Shown here: positions 1-8,461 of the stretch, piece after piece | Position numbering within the stretch: the first letter of the stretch is position 1 | How the letters are laid out: each line of letters starts with the position of its first letter | Source: Coprococcus sp. | Lineage (GTDB): Bacteria; Bacillota; Clostridia; Lachnospirales; Lachnospiraceae | Direction of reading: 5' to 3' | Length of the DNA: 64,000 nt | Assembly: GCA_022793995.1 (NCBI GenBank) | Contig: JAAWDY010000060.1 | Coordinates: forward strand, 43,404 to 107,403 | Made by a program: the position numbers and the translations under genes | Notes under the pieces: generated by a model | What the model was told of the DNA's origin: nothing | Seen by the model: the letters and a program-made list of their open reading frames with translations, nothing else | Databases searched by the model: none

Positions 1-357
1 GTCAACGACGTGCTCGCGGCAATGCAGGCGGATTCCAGTATTACGTTAGGCGAGCTGCGGATCGACGGCGGGGCGAGCGCTAATGATTTCCTGGCGCAGA
101 CACAGGCTGACCTAAGCAACGCGCCGGTCAAACGTCCACGGTGTGTGGAGACGACAGCTATGGGAGCGGCATATCTTGCCGGGCTGGCAGTGGGGTACTG
201 GAAGACCAAAGAGGACGTTGTGAAAAACTGGGTGATCGATCGCACATTTACGCCCATGATCGAAAAGCAGGAGCGGCAAAAGCGGTTGAAAGGCTGGAAA
301 AAGGCGGTCAGCTATGCGTTTGACTGGGCGAAGGAAGACGGCGAGGAGAATGACTGA
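1..357 (+). CDS. glpK: glycerol kinase, C-terminal part (cut by window start)
   Basis: The reading frame is open from the first base and encodes about 118 C-terminal residues of an FGGY-family glycerol kinase, which phosphorylates glycerol to sn-glycerol-3-phosphate with ATP in the cytoplasm. Family hallmarks are the [10 protein letters not shown] phosphate-binding segment and [18 protein letters not shown], both near-diagnostic for GlpK rather than for other FGGY kinases. The start lies outside the window. It is followed after about 30 bp by a FAD-dependent glycerol-3-phosphate dehydrogenase gene, as expected for a glycerol catabolism operon. Identification is confident; regulation cannot be judged because the promoter is not present. 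Confidence 0.95.
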   Translation, partial: VNDVLAAMQADSSITLGELRIDGGASANDFLAQTQADLSNAPVKRPRCVETTAMGAAYLAGLAVGYWKTKEDVVKNWVIDRTFTPMIEKQERQKRLKGWKKAVSYAFDWAKEDGEEND

Positions 358-390
358 GCAAAGAACGGTTAAGCCTTGAAGGAGGGGAAT

Positions 391-1842
391 ATGAAATACG
401 ATGTAGTCATTATAGGCGCGGGCGTATCCGGTGCAGCGGTGGCTCGGGAGTTGTCCCGTTACAGGGTGAAGGCATGCGTCTTGGAACGGGAGGAGGACGT
501 CTGCTGCGGGACCTCAAAAGCGAACAGCGGGATTGTCCATGCCGGGTATGACGCGAGACCGGGAACTCACATGGCAAAGCTGAACATTCTGGGGAACTGG
601 ATGATGAGCGAGCTGACAAGAAAACTGGATATTCCGTTTAAGCGGAACGGTTCTATGGTGATCTGTACGGAGAAAGAACGTCTGTGCGAGCTGGAAGAGC
701 TCTGTGAGAGAGGAAAGAAGAACGGTGTGCCGGATTTGCGGATTTTGAGCCGGGAGGAGGCTGTGCGGAGAGAGCCGAATCTGGCGGATGAAGTCATGTA
801 CGCCCTGTACGCGCCGACAGGGGGAATTGTCTGTCCTTTTGAACTCAATATCGCGCTCGCGGAAAATGCATACACCAATGGGATCGAATTTCATTTTAAT
901 ACAGAGGCGCTTGCTATCCAAAAAACGGAATCTGGTTTCCAGATCAGAACGGAAAAAGGAAATTATGAGACGAAAATCATTGTCAATGCGGCCGGAGTCT
1001 ACGCGGATGTGTTTCACAATATGGTAAGTGGAGAGAAGATGACGATCACCCCCAGAAGAGGGGAATATATGCTGTTCGACCAGGCGGTGGGAAATCATGT
1101 CTTAAGCACCATCTTCCGGCTTCCGGACGAGCTGGGGAAAGGGGTCCTGGTGACGCCGACCGTGCACGGGAATCTTCTGGTGGGACCGACTGCAAAGAAT
1201 CTTAAGGATAGGGAAGCGCTCGATACGACTGCGGACGGGTTTGCCGCAATCAAAAGCCAGGTGGCAAGGTCTGTAAAAGATATTCCGTTCCGCCAGGTGA
1301 TTACTTCTTTTGCGGGACTTCGGGCCTGCGCGCAGACGAGCGACTTTATTATAGGGGAAGCGACGGATGCGAAAGGCTTTATCGACTGCGCCGGAATCGC
1401 GTCTCCTGGGCTCACGAGCTGTCCGGCGATCGGCATGGAAGTGGCAGAGATTGCAAGGGAAAAGCTGAACCTACAGCCTAATCCTACGTTCTGTGGCACG
1501 CGAAAAGGAATCCTCCGCCCAATGAGTCTTAGGATGGAGGAGAGGAATGCTCTGATACGGGGAAATCCGGCATACGGGACAATCGTCTGCCGGTGTGAAT
1601 CCGTGACAGAGGGAGAGATCCTGGACGCGGTTAGAAGGCCGCTGGGCGCAAGATCGCTGGATGGGGTAAAACGGCGTACACGCGCCGGCATGGGAAGGTG
1701 CCAGGCGGGATTTTGTTCGCCGAAAGTCATGGAGATATTGGCAAGGGAATGGAGAGTCCCTCTGGATCAGGTTACAAAATGCGGCGGCGCCTCCAGGCTT
1801 ATCGCTGGTGTTAACAAAGATAAATGGCAGGGGGACGAATAG
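391..1842 (+). CDS. glpA: FAD-dependent glycerol-3-phosphate dehydrogenase (GlpA-type) with BFD [2Fe-2S] domain
   Basis: A protein of 483 residues that should oxidise glycerol-3-phosphate to dihydroxyacetone phosphate. It opens with an FAD dinucleotide-binding motif (VVIIGAGVSGAAVARELSRY), continues through a DAO-type oxidoreductase fold, and ends in a BFD-like Fe-S domain with CRCESVTEGE and, about 30 residues later, GRCQAGFC, giving four cysteines for a [2Fe-2S] cluster. The ATG at 391 is chosen because GGAGGGG lies just upstream; an in-frame TTG at 376 has no ribosome site. It sits between glpK and a second flavoprotein whose start abuts its stop, so the three proteins probably form an anaerobic GlpABC-like complex. 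The exact electron acceptor is not shown by the sequence. Confidence 0.88.
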   Translation: MKYDVVIIGAGVSGAAVARELSRYRVKACVLEREEDVCCGTSKANSGIVHAGYDARPGTHMAKLNILGNWMMSELTRKLDIPFKRNGSMVICTEKERLCELEELCERGKKNGVPDLRILSREEAVRREPNLADEVMYALYAPTGGIVCPFELNIALAENAYTNGIEFHFNTEALAIQKTESGFQIRTEKGNYETKIIVNAAGVYADVFHNMVSGEKMTITPRRGEYMLFDQAVGNHVLSTIFRLPDELGKGVLVTPTVHGNLLVGPTAKNLKDREALDTTADGFAAIKSQVARSVKDIPFRQVITSFAGLRACAQTSDFIIGEATDAKGFIDCAGIASPGLTSCPAIGMEVAEIAREKLNLQPNPTFCGTRKGILRPMSLRMEERNALIRGNPAYGTIVCRCESVTEGEILDAVRRPLGARSLDGVKRRTRAGMGRCQAGFCSPKVMEILAREWRVPLDQVTKCGGASRLIAGVNKDKWQGDE

Positions 1843-3117
1843 ATGGAAAAATATGAGATCGTCATCGTCGGAGGCGGCCCAGCCGGTCTGGCGGCTGCAG
1901 TTTCCGCGAAGGAGGCAGGGGCGGACCGAATCCTCATCCTGGAACGGGACGAGACGTTGGGCGGTATATTGAACCAATGTATCCACAATGGTTTCGGACT
2001 TCATACATTCAAAGAAGAACTGACAGGACCAGAGTACGCGCAGCGGTTTATCGACCAGGTACAGGCGCTTAGGATCGAATACAGGCTGGGTACGATGGTA
2101 ATGGAGATCGGCAGGGATAAAGTGGTGACGGCGATGAACCGTGAAAAGGGGATGTTTCAGATCGAAGCAAAGGCGGTAATCCTGGCGATGGGATGCAGGG
2201 AACGTCCGAGAGGCGCTTTAAATATCCCGGGATACCGGCCTGCAGGAATCTACTCGGCGGGAACGGCACAAAGGCTGGTAAATTTGGAAGGATTTCTTCC
2301 GGGACGGGAGATCGTGATCTTAGGTTCCGGCGATATCGGCCTGATTATGGCAAGGAGGATGACCCTGGAAGGGGCGCACGTGCTGCTGGTCGCGGAATTG
2401 ATGCCCTATTCGGGGGGACTGAAGCGGAACATTGTACAATGCCTGGATGATTTTGAAATACCGCTGCGGCTGCGGCACACAGTCACCCGGATTCATGGGA
2501 AAGAGCGGGTAGAGGGCGTGACAGTCCAGGAAGTGGACGAAACCGGGACGCCGGTCACGGGGACGGAAGAATATTACCCCTGTGACACATTGCTTTTGTC
2601 GGTGGGACTGATTCCCGAAAATGAATTGTCACGGGGTATGGGGATTGGTATAAGTCCCGTTACATCGGGACCCATTGTGGACGATCGTCTGGGAACGTCG
2701 GTGGAAGGGGTGTTTGCCTGTGGCAATGTACTGCATGTACATGATCTGGTAGATTATGTATCAGAGGAGGCGTATTTGGCAGGAAAACATGCCGCATGTT
2801 ATGTAAAAGAGGCGGAAAGCGGGAGATGGACGGAGCGGGGAAGAAATGTTTTAGTGTCCGGCAAAGAGGGTGTACGCTATACGGTTCCTTCGCTGATCTG
2901 TCCAGAAAGGATGGAAGAGACGCTTACGGTACGGTTCCGGGTGGGGGATATTTATAAGGATAGGTTTCTGAGCGTGTATCTGGATGACGAGCGTATCCAG
3001 CACAGGAGACGGCCGGTCATGGCGCCGGGCGAGATGGAGCAGGTCATCCTTAGCAGGGAAGAGCTTTTGAAACACCCGGATCTCAAATCTGTCACGATAA
3101 AAATAGAGGAGGTGTAG
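1843..3117 (+). CDS. NAD(P)/FAD-dependent oxidoreductase, partner of GlpA
   Basis: A 424-residue pyridine-nucleotide-disulfide-type flavoprotein. Visible are an N-terminal FAD motif (IVIVGGGPAGLAAAVSA), a second nucleotide-binding motif near residue 150 (IVILGSGDIGLIMARRM), and a C-terminal FAD-contact segment (GVFACGNVLHVHDLVDYV). A cysteine sits in GGILNQCIHNGF, a position seen in this family, but there is no CxxC thioredoxin-reductase pair. The ATG immediately follows the stop of the upstream gene, indicating translational coupling. In Firmicutes this gene regularly accompanies glpA and a DUF1667 gene, where it is thought to act in electron transfer from glycerol-3-phosphate oxidation. That role is inferred from context. 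Confidence 0.85.
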   Translation: MEKYEIVIVGGGPAGLAAAVSAKEAGADRILILERDETLGGILNQCIHNGFGLHTFKEELTGPEYAQRFIDQVQALRIEYRLGTMVMEIGRDKVVTAMNREKGMFQIEAKAVILAMGCRERPRGALNIPGYRPAGIYSAGTAQRLVNLEGFLPGREIVILGSGDIGLIMARRMTLEGAHVLLVAELMPYSGGLKRNIVQCLDDFEIPLRLRHTVTRIHGKERVEGVTVQEVDETGTPVTGTEEYYPCDTLLLSVGLIPENELSRGMGIGISPVTSGPIVDDRLGTSVEGVFACGNVLHVHDLVDYVSEEAYLAGKHAACYVKEAESGRWTERGRNVLVSGKEGVRYTVPSLICPERMEETLTVRFRVGDIYKDRFLSVYLDDERIQHRRRPVMAPGEMEQVILSREELLKHPDLKSVTIKIEEV

Positions 3118-3121
3118 CGTG

Positions 3122-3484
3122 ATGGAGAAGAAGCTGACTTGTATCGGCTGTCCGCTCGGATGTACTGTGAAGGTGGAGATGGAAAATGGTAGTATCCTGG
3201 GCGTGTCCGGGAATACCTGCCCGCGGGGCGAGACATATGCCCGAAAAGAAGTGATATCTCCCGAGAGGATCGTGACGTCGACGGTGCGGATCACGGGAGG
3301 AGAGCTTCCGATGGCGCCGGTCAAGACAAAAACCGCCATTCCCAAAGACAAGATGTTCGACTGTATGAAAGCTTTAAGGAAGGTGCGCCTTACGGCCCCG
3401 GTCAGGATCGGGGACGTTGCGCTTGCAGACGCGGCGGGGACAGGAGTAGATGTGATCGTCACGAAAAATATAGAAAAAATGTGA
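3122..3484 (+). CDS. DUF1667 domain protein (small Fe-S candidate of the glp operon)
   Basis: A small protein of about 120 residues with an N-terminal cysteine cluster, CIGCPLGCTV followed by TCPRGE, the signature of DUF1667. The spacing of four cysteines suggests a metal or Fe-S site. GGAGG at 3108-3112 serves either ATG 3122 or GTG 3119, which differ by one residue. It closes the glycerol-3-phosphate dehydrogenase operon, where GlpC would stand in enterobacteria, and is plausibly the third electron-transfer subunit. No membrane segment is visible. The family's biochemical function is not established, so the role is an inference from gene order. Confidence 0.85.
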   Translation: MEKKLTCIGCPLGCTVKVEMENGSILGVSGNTCPRGETYARKEVISPERIVTSTVRITGGELPMAPVKTKTAIPKDKMFDCMKALRKVRLTAPVRIGDVALADAAGTGVDVIVTKNIEKM

Positions 3485-3485
3485 C

Positions 3486-3513
3486 TTGTACTGGACAAAT
3501 CCGACATTATACA
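3486..3513 (+). promoter_or_regulatory. probable promoter of phosphofructokinase gene
   Basis: TTGTAC and TATACA separated by 16 bp lie in the gap between the glp operon and the phosphofructokinase gene, about 50 bp upstream of its start. The match is moderate, but it is the best sigma-A-like pair in the gap. Confidence 0.45.
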
Positions 3514-3565
3514 CTAAAATAGAAACGTTAAATTTGAATGTAGATTTTGATGGAGGTAGATTACA

Positions 3566-4807
3566 ATGAAGGGAAATGTCATTGTTGGACAGTCAGGCGG
3601 GCCTACAGCGGCCATTAATTCAAGCCTTGCGGGGGTTTACCGTACAGCCAAAGACAGGGGCGCAAATAAAGTATATGGTATGCTCCATGGGATCCAAGGA
3701 CTTTTGGAGGAACGTTATATCGACCTTAGCGAACACATTACGAATGAATTGGACGCGGAGCTCTTAAAGAGGACTCCTGCGGCGTATCTGGGCTCCTGCC
3801 GTTATAAACTGCCGGAGATTCACGAGAATATGGCGCTCTATGATAAGATTTTTGAGATTTTGTATAAACTGGATATTGAGGCATTTATCTATATTGGCGG
3901 GAATGATTCGATGGATACGATCAAGAAGCTGTCGGATTATGCGATCATCAAGGGACATCCGCAGAAGTTTATCGGATGCCCGAAGACCATTGATAACGAC
4001 TTAGCGCTTACCGATCATACGCCGGGTTTTGGAAGCGCGGCAAAATATATCGGTACTTCTGTGAAGGAGATTATCCGCGACAGTTTTTGTCTGGAATATG
4101 AAAAAGGCCTGGTTACGATCGTTGAGATCATGGGAAGAAATGCTGGCTGGCTTACCGGCGCGGCGGCCCTGGCAAAGGGCGAGGACTGTAAAGGACCGGA
4201 TATGATCTATCTGCCAGAGCTGACGTTTGATATGGATGATTTTATGGCGCGTATCAGAGAGCGGCTGGCAAGGAAGACGTCTGTCGTCGTCGCTGTCTCT
4301 GAGGGAATCAAGCTGGAAGACGGGCGCTACGTATGTGAGCTGGGACACAGTGCGGATTTCGTGGACGCTTTCGGCCATAAGCAGCTTTCAGGAACCGCGG
4401 CATATCTGGCGAACTATGTGGCGGCGGAGGTCGGATGTAAGACCCGCGCGATCGAGCTGAGTACGCTACAGCGTTCAGCATCCCACAGTAGTTCAAGGGT
4501 TGATATTCTTGAGGCATACCAGGTCGGAGGCGCGGCCGTCAAAGCGGCGGATGAAGGTGACAGCGGCAAGATGGTCGTCCTGGTAAGGCTTTCTGACGAC
4601 CCGTATCAGTGTGGTACTGAGGTAAAGGATGTACACAAGATCGCCAATGACGAGCGTCTTGTACCAAGAGACTGGGTGACCGAGGATGGAACTTATGTGA
4701 CGGATGAATTTGTGACCTATGTGAAACCACTGATCCAGGGCGACGTATCTCCGGTCATGGTGGACGGTATCCCGCGCCATCTGTACAAACCGGGACATAT
4801 GGAATAA
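3566..4807 (+). CDS. pfp: 6-phosphofructokinase, pyrophosphate-dependent type
   Basis: A 413-residue group III phosphofructokinase that phosphorylates fructose-6-phosphate in glycolysis. Visible motifs are the glycine-rich GQSGGPT near residue 8, GGNDS at 111-115, PKTIDND at 139-145 and MGRNAGW at 189-195. The aspartate in GGNDS and the lysine in PKTIDND are the two residues that in characterised enzymes block ATP and favour PPi as phosphoryl donor, where ATP enzymes have GGDGS and GTIDND. PPi use is therefore the likely reading, though it remains a family-based inference. GGAGG precedes the ATG by 11 bases. The gene is monocistronic, between its own promoter and a terminator hairpin. Confidence 0.9.
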   Translation: MKGNVIVGQSGGPTAAINSSLAGVYRTAKDRGANKVYGMLHGIQGLLEERYIDLSEHITNELDAELLKRTPAAYLGSCRYKLPEIHENMALYDKIFEILYKLDIEAFIYIGGNDSMDTIKKLSDYAIIKGHPQKFIGCPKTIDNDLALTDHTPGFGSAAKYIGTSVKEIIRDSFCLEYEKGLVTIVEIMGRNAGWLTGAAALAKGEDCKGPDMIYLPELTFDMDDFMARIRERLARKTSVVVAVSEGIKLEDGRYVCELGHSADFVDAFGHKQLSGTAAYLANYVAAEVGCKTRAIELSTLQRSASHSSSRVDILEAYQVGGAAVKAADEGDSGKMVVLVRLSDDPYQCGTEVKDVHKIANDERLVPRDWVTEDGTYVTDEFVTYVKPLIQGDVSPVMVDGIPRHLYKPGHME

Positions 4808-4823
4808 ATGGAATAACAAGATT

Positions 4824-4864
4824 AAAGCCGGGACTCTGTTTGTGGGCAGCAGTTCCGGCTTTTA
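4824..4864 (+). terminator. terminator hairpin after phosphofructokinase
   Basis: AAAGCCGGGACT at 4824-4835 pairs with AGTTCCGGCTTT at 4851-4862, 12 bp with one G-U pair and a 15-nt loop. The U-tract is weak (TTTAGTG). Confidence 0.65.
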
Positions 4865-4949
4865 GTGTATGATGTGGTCGCTATGACTGCCGGAGAAGTT
4901 AGGAATTAAAGGCAGGTTTTGCGAATTTTGTGCGGCGGGCTGCCGTGAA

Positions 4950-4988
4950 TCGAAGTTCCAACCGCACAGGTAGCAATTTTTACAAAAT
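4950..4988 (+). repeat. short motif shared with 52609-52640
   Basis: A stretch of about 35 bp reading GTTCCAACCGCACAGGTAGC then AATTTTTACAAAA closely resembles GTTTCAACCGCACAAGTGG then AATTTTTATCAAAA after the purine genes. Both lie in intergenic DNA downstream of a gene. The rest of the 4865-5086 gap holds nothing recognisable. Confidence 0.35.
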
Positions 4989-5086
4989 AGAAAGAACCGT
5001 AATTCCAGGGAAAATAGGAGAAGAATATCAGGTGTGTGGCGACACCAAAGAACAAAATTTTGTGAAACATTTTCTGAAAAAATCTA

Positions 5087-5115
5087 TTGCAGATCCGGGA
5101 AAACCGGTGTAATAT
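5087..5115 (+). promoter_or_regulatory. sigma-A-like promoter upstream of pseudokinase gene
   Basis: TTGCAG and TAATAT are separated by exactly 17 bp, about 145 bp upstream of the pseudokinase gene start. The phased repeat array lies just downstream. Confidence 0.55.
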
Positions 5116-5134
5116 ATGAATCACTCTAATTCCA

Positions 5135-5203
5135 TTCAAAGTAGTTTCAAGACAGCTTCAAGAGAGCTTCAAGATCATTCAGAACGAAATTCAGTTTTAT
5201 ATC
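5135..5203 (+). promoter_or_regulatory. phased TTCAAGA-type repeat array with following -10 box
   Basis: TTC-starting heptamers (TTCAAAG, TTCAAGA, TTCAAGA, TTCAAGA, TTCAGAA, TTCAGTT) begin at 5135, 5146, 5157, 5168, 5178 and 5190, one per helical turn. A -10-like TATATC follows at 5198-5203. Direct repeats at an 11-bp period are the usual target layout of OmpR/PhoB-family response regulators. Whether the array activates the downstream -10 or blocks the promoter at 5087 cannot be decided from sequence. Confidence 0.5.
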
Positions 5204-5258
5204 CATGAGAGCGGCGCACTGAAACGCCGTGGAAGATCAAAATAGAAGGAGGGACAGG

Positions 5259-6731
5259 TTGACGGAACGTACAGAATATGCGGTACTGCGTTTTTTGGAT
5301 CAAAACGGCTACTGCCATACAGTAAATGATGTTGTCAGAGGACATTCGGTTATGCAGTATGCAAAAGACGGGGCGGCGGTATCGAAGAAAATGATGTTTT
5401 GCTGGGCGGCGGAGCTGGCACAGCAGATGGAGAGCTATTATAAATGCTGTGACGGGCAGGCTTACGGCTATGTGAATCCTTGTGCAGTTATTGTACCAGA
5501 AGAGGGGAATTCGGTGCTGCTCCTGGATACAGCGGATGCAGGAAGTACAGAGCTGGTAAAGCGGATGCAGAAAAAGAAGCTGCGGCTCCTATTTGTGAGG
5601 AAGAAGCATGTTTTATCGCAGAACATGAAACCAGAGGACGACTGGTACGGTTTTGGGAGAACTCTGCAGTTTATAGAAGAGAAATGCTGTATAGGTGAAA
5701 ATTTTACCTATAGAGAAAGGCGGACGCTGCGAAGGATAAGAGAACAGTGTATAGAAGAGGATACGGCAGATTTCCCCGTCTGGGAGGAAGTACGCAGAGA
5801 TTTCCGTCGTCTGGCAGTGTCGGCAGAAAAGGGGAGGCTGGGAAAGAAACAGAGAAAGCGACTGTTCCTAGGGGCGGCGGCATTTGTCATGATAGTGGCA
5901 GTATGGGCGAATCTAAGCCGGCGGCAGGCAGGTGCAGACAGAGCGCAAGCGGCGCAGGCGAAAGAAGTGGAGGCGGCCGCTAAGAAGAAGGAGGAAAAAG
6001 AAGAAAAAGAAAGAGAAGAGAAAGAAAAGCTCCTCAAAAAGGCAGAAGAACAGGAGATGGCATGCCAGGAGGCAGAAAGAGGGGAAGCACAGGCATATCT
6101 TGAGATGGGTCTTGTATACCTGACGGAGTTGGGAGATTACGAAAACAGCAGAGTATATCTGGAACAGGCGTCTAAAGAATTGAACTTGGCGAAACATTAT
6201 CTAAAGATCGTGCAGGCGGTCCAAAGCGCGGACTCGGAGGATTATGTAAAACGTGGTTTAGAACAGGCGATCAGAGATGCAAGAGAGGAACTTAAAAGCA
6301 TGCAGGAGGAGCAGGTAAAAAACAGGTCTTTTCTATATAAAACACCATTCCTTCTCGCATGTAGTGTGTTGGATACCGAGGAGTCCTGGAAACAGGCGGC
6401 AGAGATCACTGAGGAGATCAGAATAGAGAGCGTCCAGGCAGAACTGGCCCAGGATACGGAGAAGGAAAAAGAGCTGGACTACTTTTTGGCACAGGCTTAT
6501 GAGAAGTTGGAGGAAAAGGAAAAAGCGATCAAAGAATATGAAAAGCTGAAAGAAATGGAACAGGAAGAGGAACTTCTGGAAAAAATCTATTTGAAACTGT
6601 TGGAACTATATGATGAAAAAGAGGAAATTGCCAGAGAGGCGATCGAGACACTGCCGGAACTTGGAGAAAACGAAGAATTTCAGAGAATGAAAGAAGAGTA
6701 TGGGCTTTTGCAGGAGGATGAGGATGCGTAA
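5259..6731 (+). CDS. membrane-anchored pseudokinase-like protein with TPR/coiled-coil region (EssB-like layout)
   Basis: About 490 residues. The TTG at 5259 is preferred because AGAAGGAGGG lies a few bases upstream; GTG 5229 has none. The N-terminal 200 residues show a degraded protein-kinase pattern: YGYVNPCAVIV where a catalytic loop would be, then LLLDTAD where DFG would be, and DDWYGFGRTL resembling the kinase F-helix. The HRD aspartate and any glycine loop are missing. One transmembrane segment follows (FLGAAAFVMIVAVWANL), then a lysine/glutamate-rich coiled coil, then helical repeats resembling TPRs. Kinase-like domain, single membrane span and helical tail is the layout of EssB/YukC of type VII secretion, but no other secretion gene is nearby. 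Function is unknown; a scaffolding or signalling role at the membrane is inferred. Confidence 0.6.
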   Translation: MTERTEYAVLRFLDQNGYCHTVNDVVRGHSVMQYAKDGAAVSKKMMFCWAAELAQQMESYYKCCDGQAYGYVNPCAVIVPEEGNSVLLLDTADAGSTELVKRMQKKKLRLLFVRKKHVLSQNMKPEDDWYGFGRTLQFIEEKCCIGENFTYRERRTLRRIREQCIEEDTADFPVWEEVRRDFRRLAVSAEKGRLGKKQRKRLFLGAAAFVMIVAVWANLSRRQAGADRAQAAQAKEVEAAAKKKEEKEEKEREEKEKLLKKAEEQEMACQEAERGEAQAYLEMGLVYLTELGDYENSRVYLEQASKELNLAKHYLKIVQAVQSADSEDYVKRGLEQAIRDAREELKSMQEEQVKNRSFLYKTPFLLACSVLDTEESWKQAAEITEEIRIESVQAELAQDTEKEKELDYFLAQAYEKLEEKEKAIKEYEKLKEMEQEEELLEKIYLKLLELYDEKEEIAREAIETLPELGENEEFQRMKEEYGLLQEDEDA

Positions 6732-6801
6732 AGAGTTGAAGGTGGTACTTGTGTTCCTCACGATATGTATGGCATACTGCTGTCGTTATGTGTTTGGATA
6801 G
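6724..6801 (+). CDS. possible 25-residue hydrophobic peptide
   Basis: An ATG six bases after AGGAGG opens a 25-codon frame overlapping the end of the pseudokinase gene. The product is a basic start followed by a hydrophobic stretch (VVLVFLTICMAYCC), which could be a small membrane peptide or the remnant of a lost gene. No homology is recognised, so confidence is low. Confidence 0.25.
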   Translation: MRKELKVVLVFLTICMAYCCRYVFG

Positions 6802-7000
6802 CATACATGGATGCGGCAGTTGAATTAAGTGGAACAATGGAATATTAACATGGCGGATATTTGCTGTGTGTGGTATAATAGGAGCAATCGCTTCCGAGTA
6901 TAGCACGGCGAAGGTGATCCTTCCGCCGGGTAATCTTTTATAGGTAAATGAATATTATTAATATGAACGGTTAATGCATTTAGAATGTGAGGATAATAAT

Positions 7001-7435
7001 ATGTACAGAGCATCGGATATTGCTCGTTATATAATTGAAAGATGTAAGGAGAATAATACACCGATCAGCAATCTAAAGCTGCAAAAGATATTGTATTTTG
7101 TGCAGGCTGAATTTTTGGTAACAAAAAATCAGCCTTGCTTTGCTGAGGAAATTGAGGCATGGGATTTTGGCCCGGTAGTGCCAAGTGTCTATTACGAATA
7201 TAGAGTGTTTGGAGGCGCCAATATCCCATGTATAGGAAGAACCGTGGGAAAACGAAGTATCTCTGCAAGAGATCGCGAAATATTGAATGGAATCATTGAT
7301 GAATGTGCGGATTATTCTGCTTCAGCTCTTGTTGATATTACGCACAGTCAAACCCCTTGGATAAAGGCATATGAACAAGACGGGTATAATAATGAAATTA
7401 CAATTGAAAGTATAAAAGCTTATTTTGAGGAGTGA
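7001..7435 (+). CDS. Panacea (DUF4065 / SocA-like) domain protein, probable antitoxin
   Basis: A 144-residue Panacea-domain protein, shown by the N-terminal block ASDIARYIIERC, SNLKLQKILYFVQAEFL, and WDFGPVVPSVYYEYRVFG. These are the conserved segments of the DUF4065/SocA/GepA family. In characterised systems Panacea proteins neutralise many unrelated toxins encoded beside them. The ATG at 7001 is preferred, with GAGGA nearby and the domain starting immediately after it. Its stop overlaps the start of the next gene by one base, so the two are translated together. Codons are markedly AT-rich compared with the flanking metabolic genes, which suggests horizontal acquisition. The antitoxin role is inferred from family and pairing. 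Confidence 0.82.
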   Translation: MYRASDIARYIIERCKENNTPISNLKLQKILYFVQAEFLVTKNQPCFAEEIEAWDFGPVVPSVYYEYRVFGGANIPCIGRTVGKRSISARDREILNGIIDECADYSASALVDITHSQTPWIKAYEQDGYNNEITIESIKAYFEE

Positions 7436-8430
7436 TGACCGTGTCTTCGATCAATATAAAAATAGACAAACGAACCAGAGCAATAGAATTTAAGATTGAC
7501 GATCGGGTCATCACAGATGAGATGTCGGAAAAAGTCACGGAAATCTGTAATTGGCTGATTATTGACAGCAATAAATTTGAGGACGAGAAAGTTTTCAATA
7601 TGATTTTTCAATATATCAAAGCCTATAAGAGACTTCTGTACTCACAGATCAGTAATGTGGTATATGCTTGCTTTAATGAACATACACCGGAAGAGGCGTC
7701 TAATAAATTGGGAACTATGATTTCTAATATTGAAAAAATCGTAGCTTATACCGGCACGCAGCAATATAAAGATAAAAAAGAAAAAACGAAGCGGCCAGAA
7801 GAGAGAGCAGCATACGAAGATACAGAGAAGGCGCTTATTAAAATATGGGATCATGTAAATTTGGCACAAACACAATATAGCGGCCTTAAGCAGACAGATG
7901 AAGAATATAAAAGAAAGTTTGATAAAAGTATTACCCCATTTAAAGAAGAGCTAGTCAGAGATATGAATGCCCAATTACTTACCATGGTAAGTATATTTAC
8001 AGCGCTTGCTTTTTTGGTATTTGGCGGTATCAGCTCATTAGGAAGTATTTTTTCTAATCATGAGCTGCCATTGTTGAAAGTTATTATTATTGGCTGTGTT
8101 TGGGGAATTTGTCTTTTGAATCTAATTTTCGTTTTTCTCTTTTGCATAGGAAAAATGACAGGATTAAATTTTAAGTCAAATAGGGAGCCGGATGCCAATA
8201 TTGTACAAAAATATCCTATTGTTTGGTGGAGCGACTTGATTATTCTCACCATTCTTTTTGGTACACTATGGACATACTACATACGGAAGGAAAAGATGGA
8301 TTCTTGGTTTATTGCCTGGTGCCGCAGCTTCAGGCAGGGAGTTGTGTGGTTTGGGTATGGAGTAATTGCCATTGTATTTATTGCTGTGTCAATCGTATTG
8401 TTCAAATTGTCTTGGAAAAAGGGTGAATAA
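7435..8430 (+). CDS. four-TM membrane protein paired with Panacea gene, candidate toxin/effector
   Basis: A 331-residue protein whose ATG overlaps the Panacea stop codon (TGATG). The N-terminal 180 residues are soluble and helical, with no recognised motif. The C-terminal half has four hydrophobic segments, centred on LLTMVSIFTALAFLVFGG, VIIIGCVWGICLLNLIFVF, WWSDLIILTILFGTLW and WFGYGVIAIVFIAVSIV. I do not recognise a named family. Because Panacea antitoxins are usually coupled to their toxin gene and several known partners are membrane proteins, this is the candidate toxin or abortive-infection effector. Base composition is AT-rich like its partner. An ordinary membrane protein is the alternative. 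Confidence 0.55.
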   Translation: MTVSSINIKIDKRTRAIEFKIDDRVITDEMSEKVTEICNWLIIDSNKFEDEKVFNMIFQYIKAYKRLLYSQISNVVYACFNEHTPEEASNKLGTMISNIEKIVAYTGTQQYKDKKEKTKRPEERAAYEDTEKALIKIWDHVNLAQTQYSGLKQTDEEYKRKFDKSITPFKEELVRDMNAQLLTMVSIFTALAFLVFGGISSLGSIFSNHELPLLKVIIIGCVWGICLLNLIFVFLFCIGKMTGLNFKSNREPDANIVQKYPIVWWSDLIILTILFGTLWTYYIRKEKMDSWFIAWCRSFRQGVVWFGYGVIAIVFIAVSIVLFKLSWKKGE

Positions 8431-8461
8431 AAGAATACTATGCTTTAAGGACATAAGAAAA

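Noticed and set aside
514..1098. 194-codon open frame on the minus strand
   Set aside because: Lies wholly inside the GlpA-type gene with no recognisable motifs or ribosome site.
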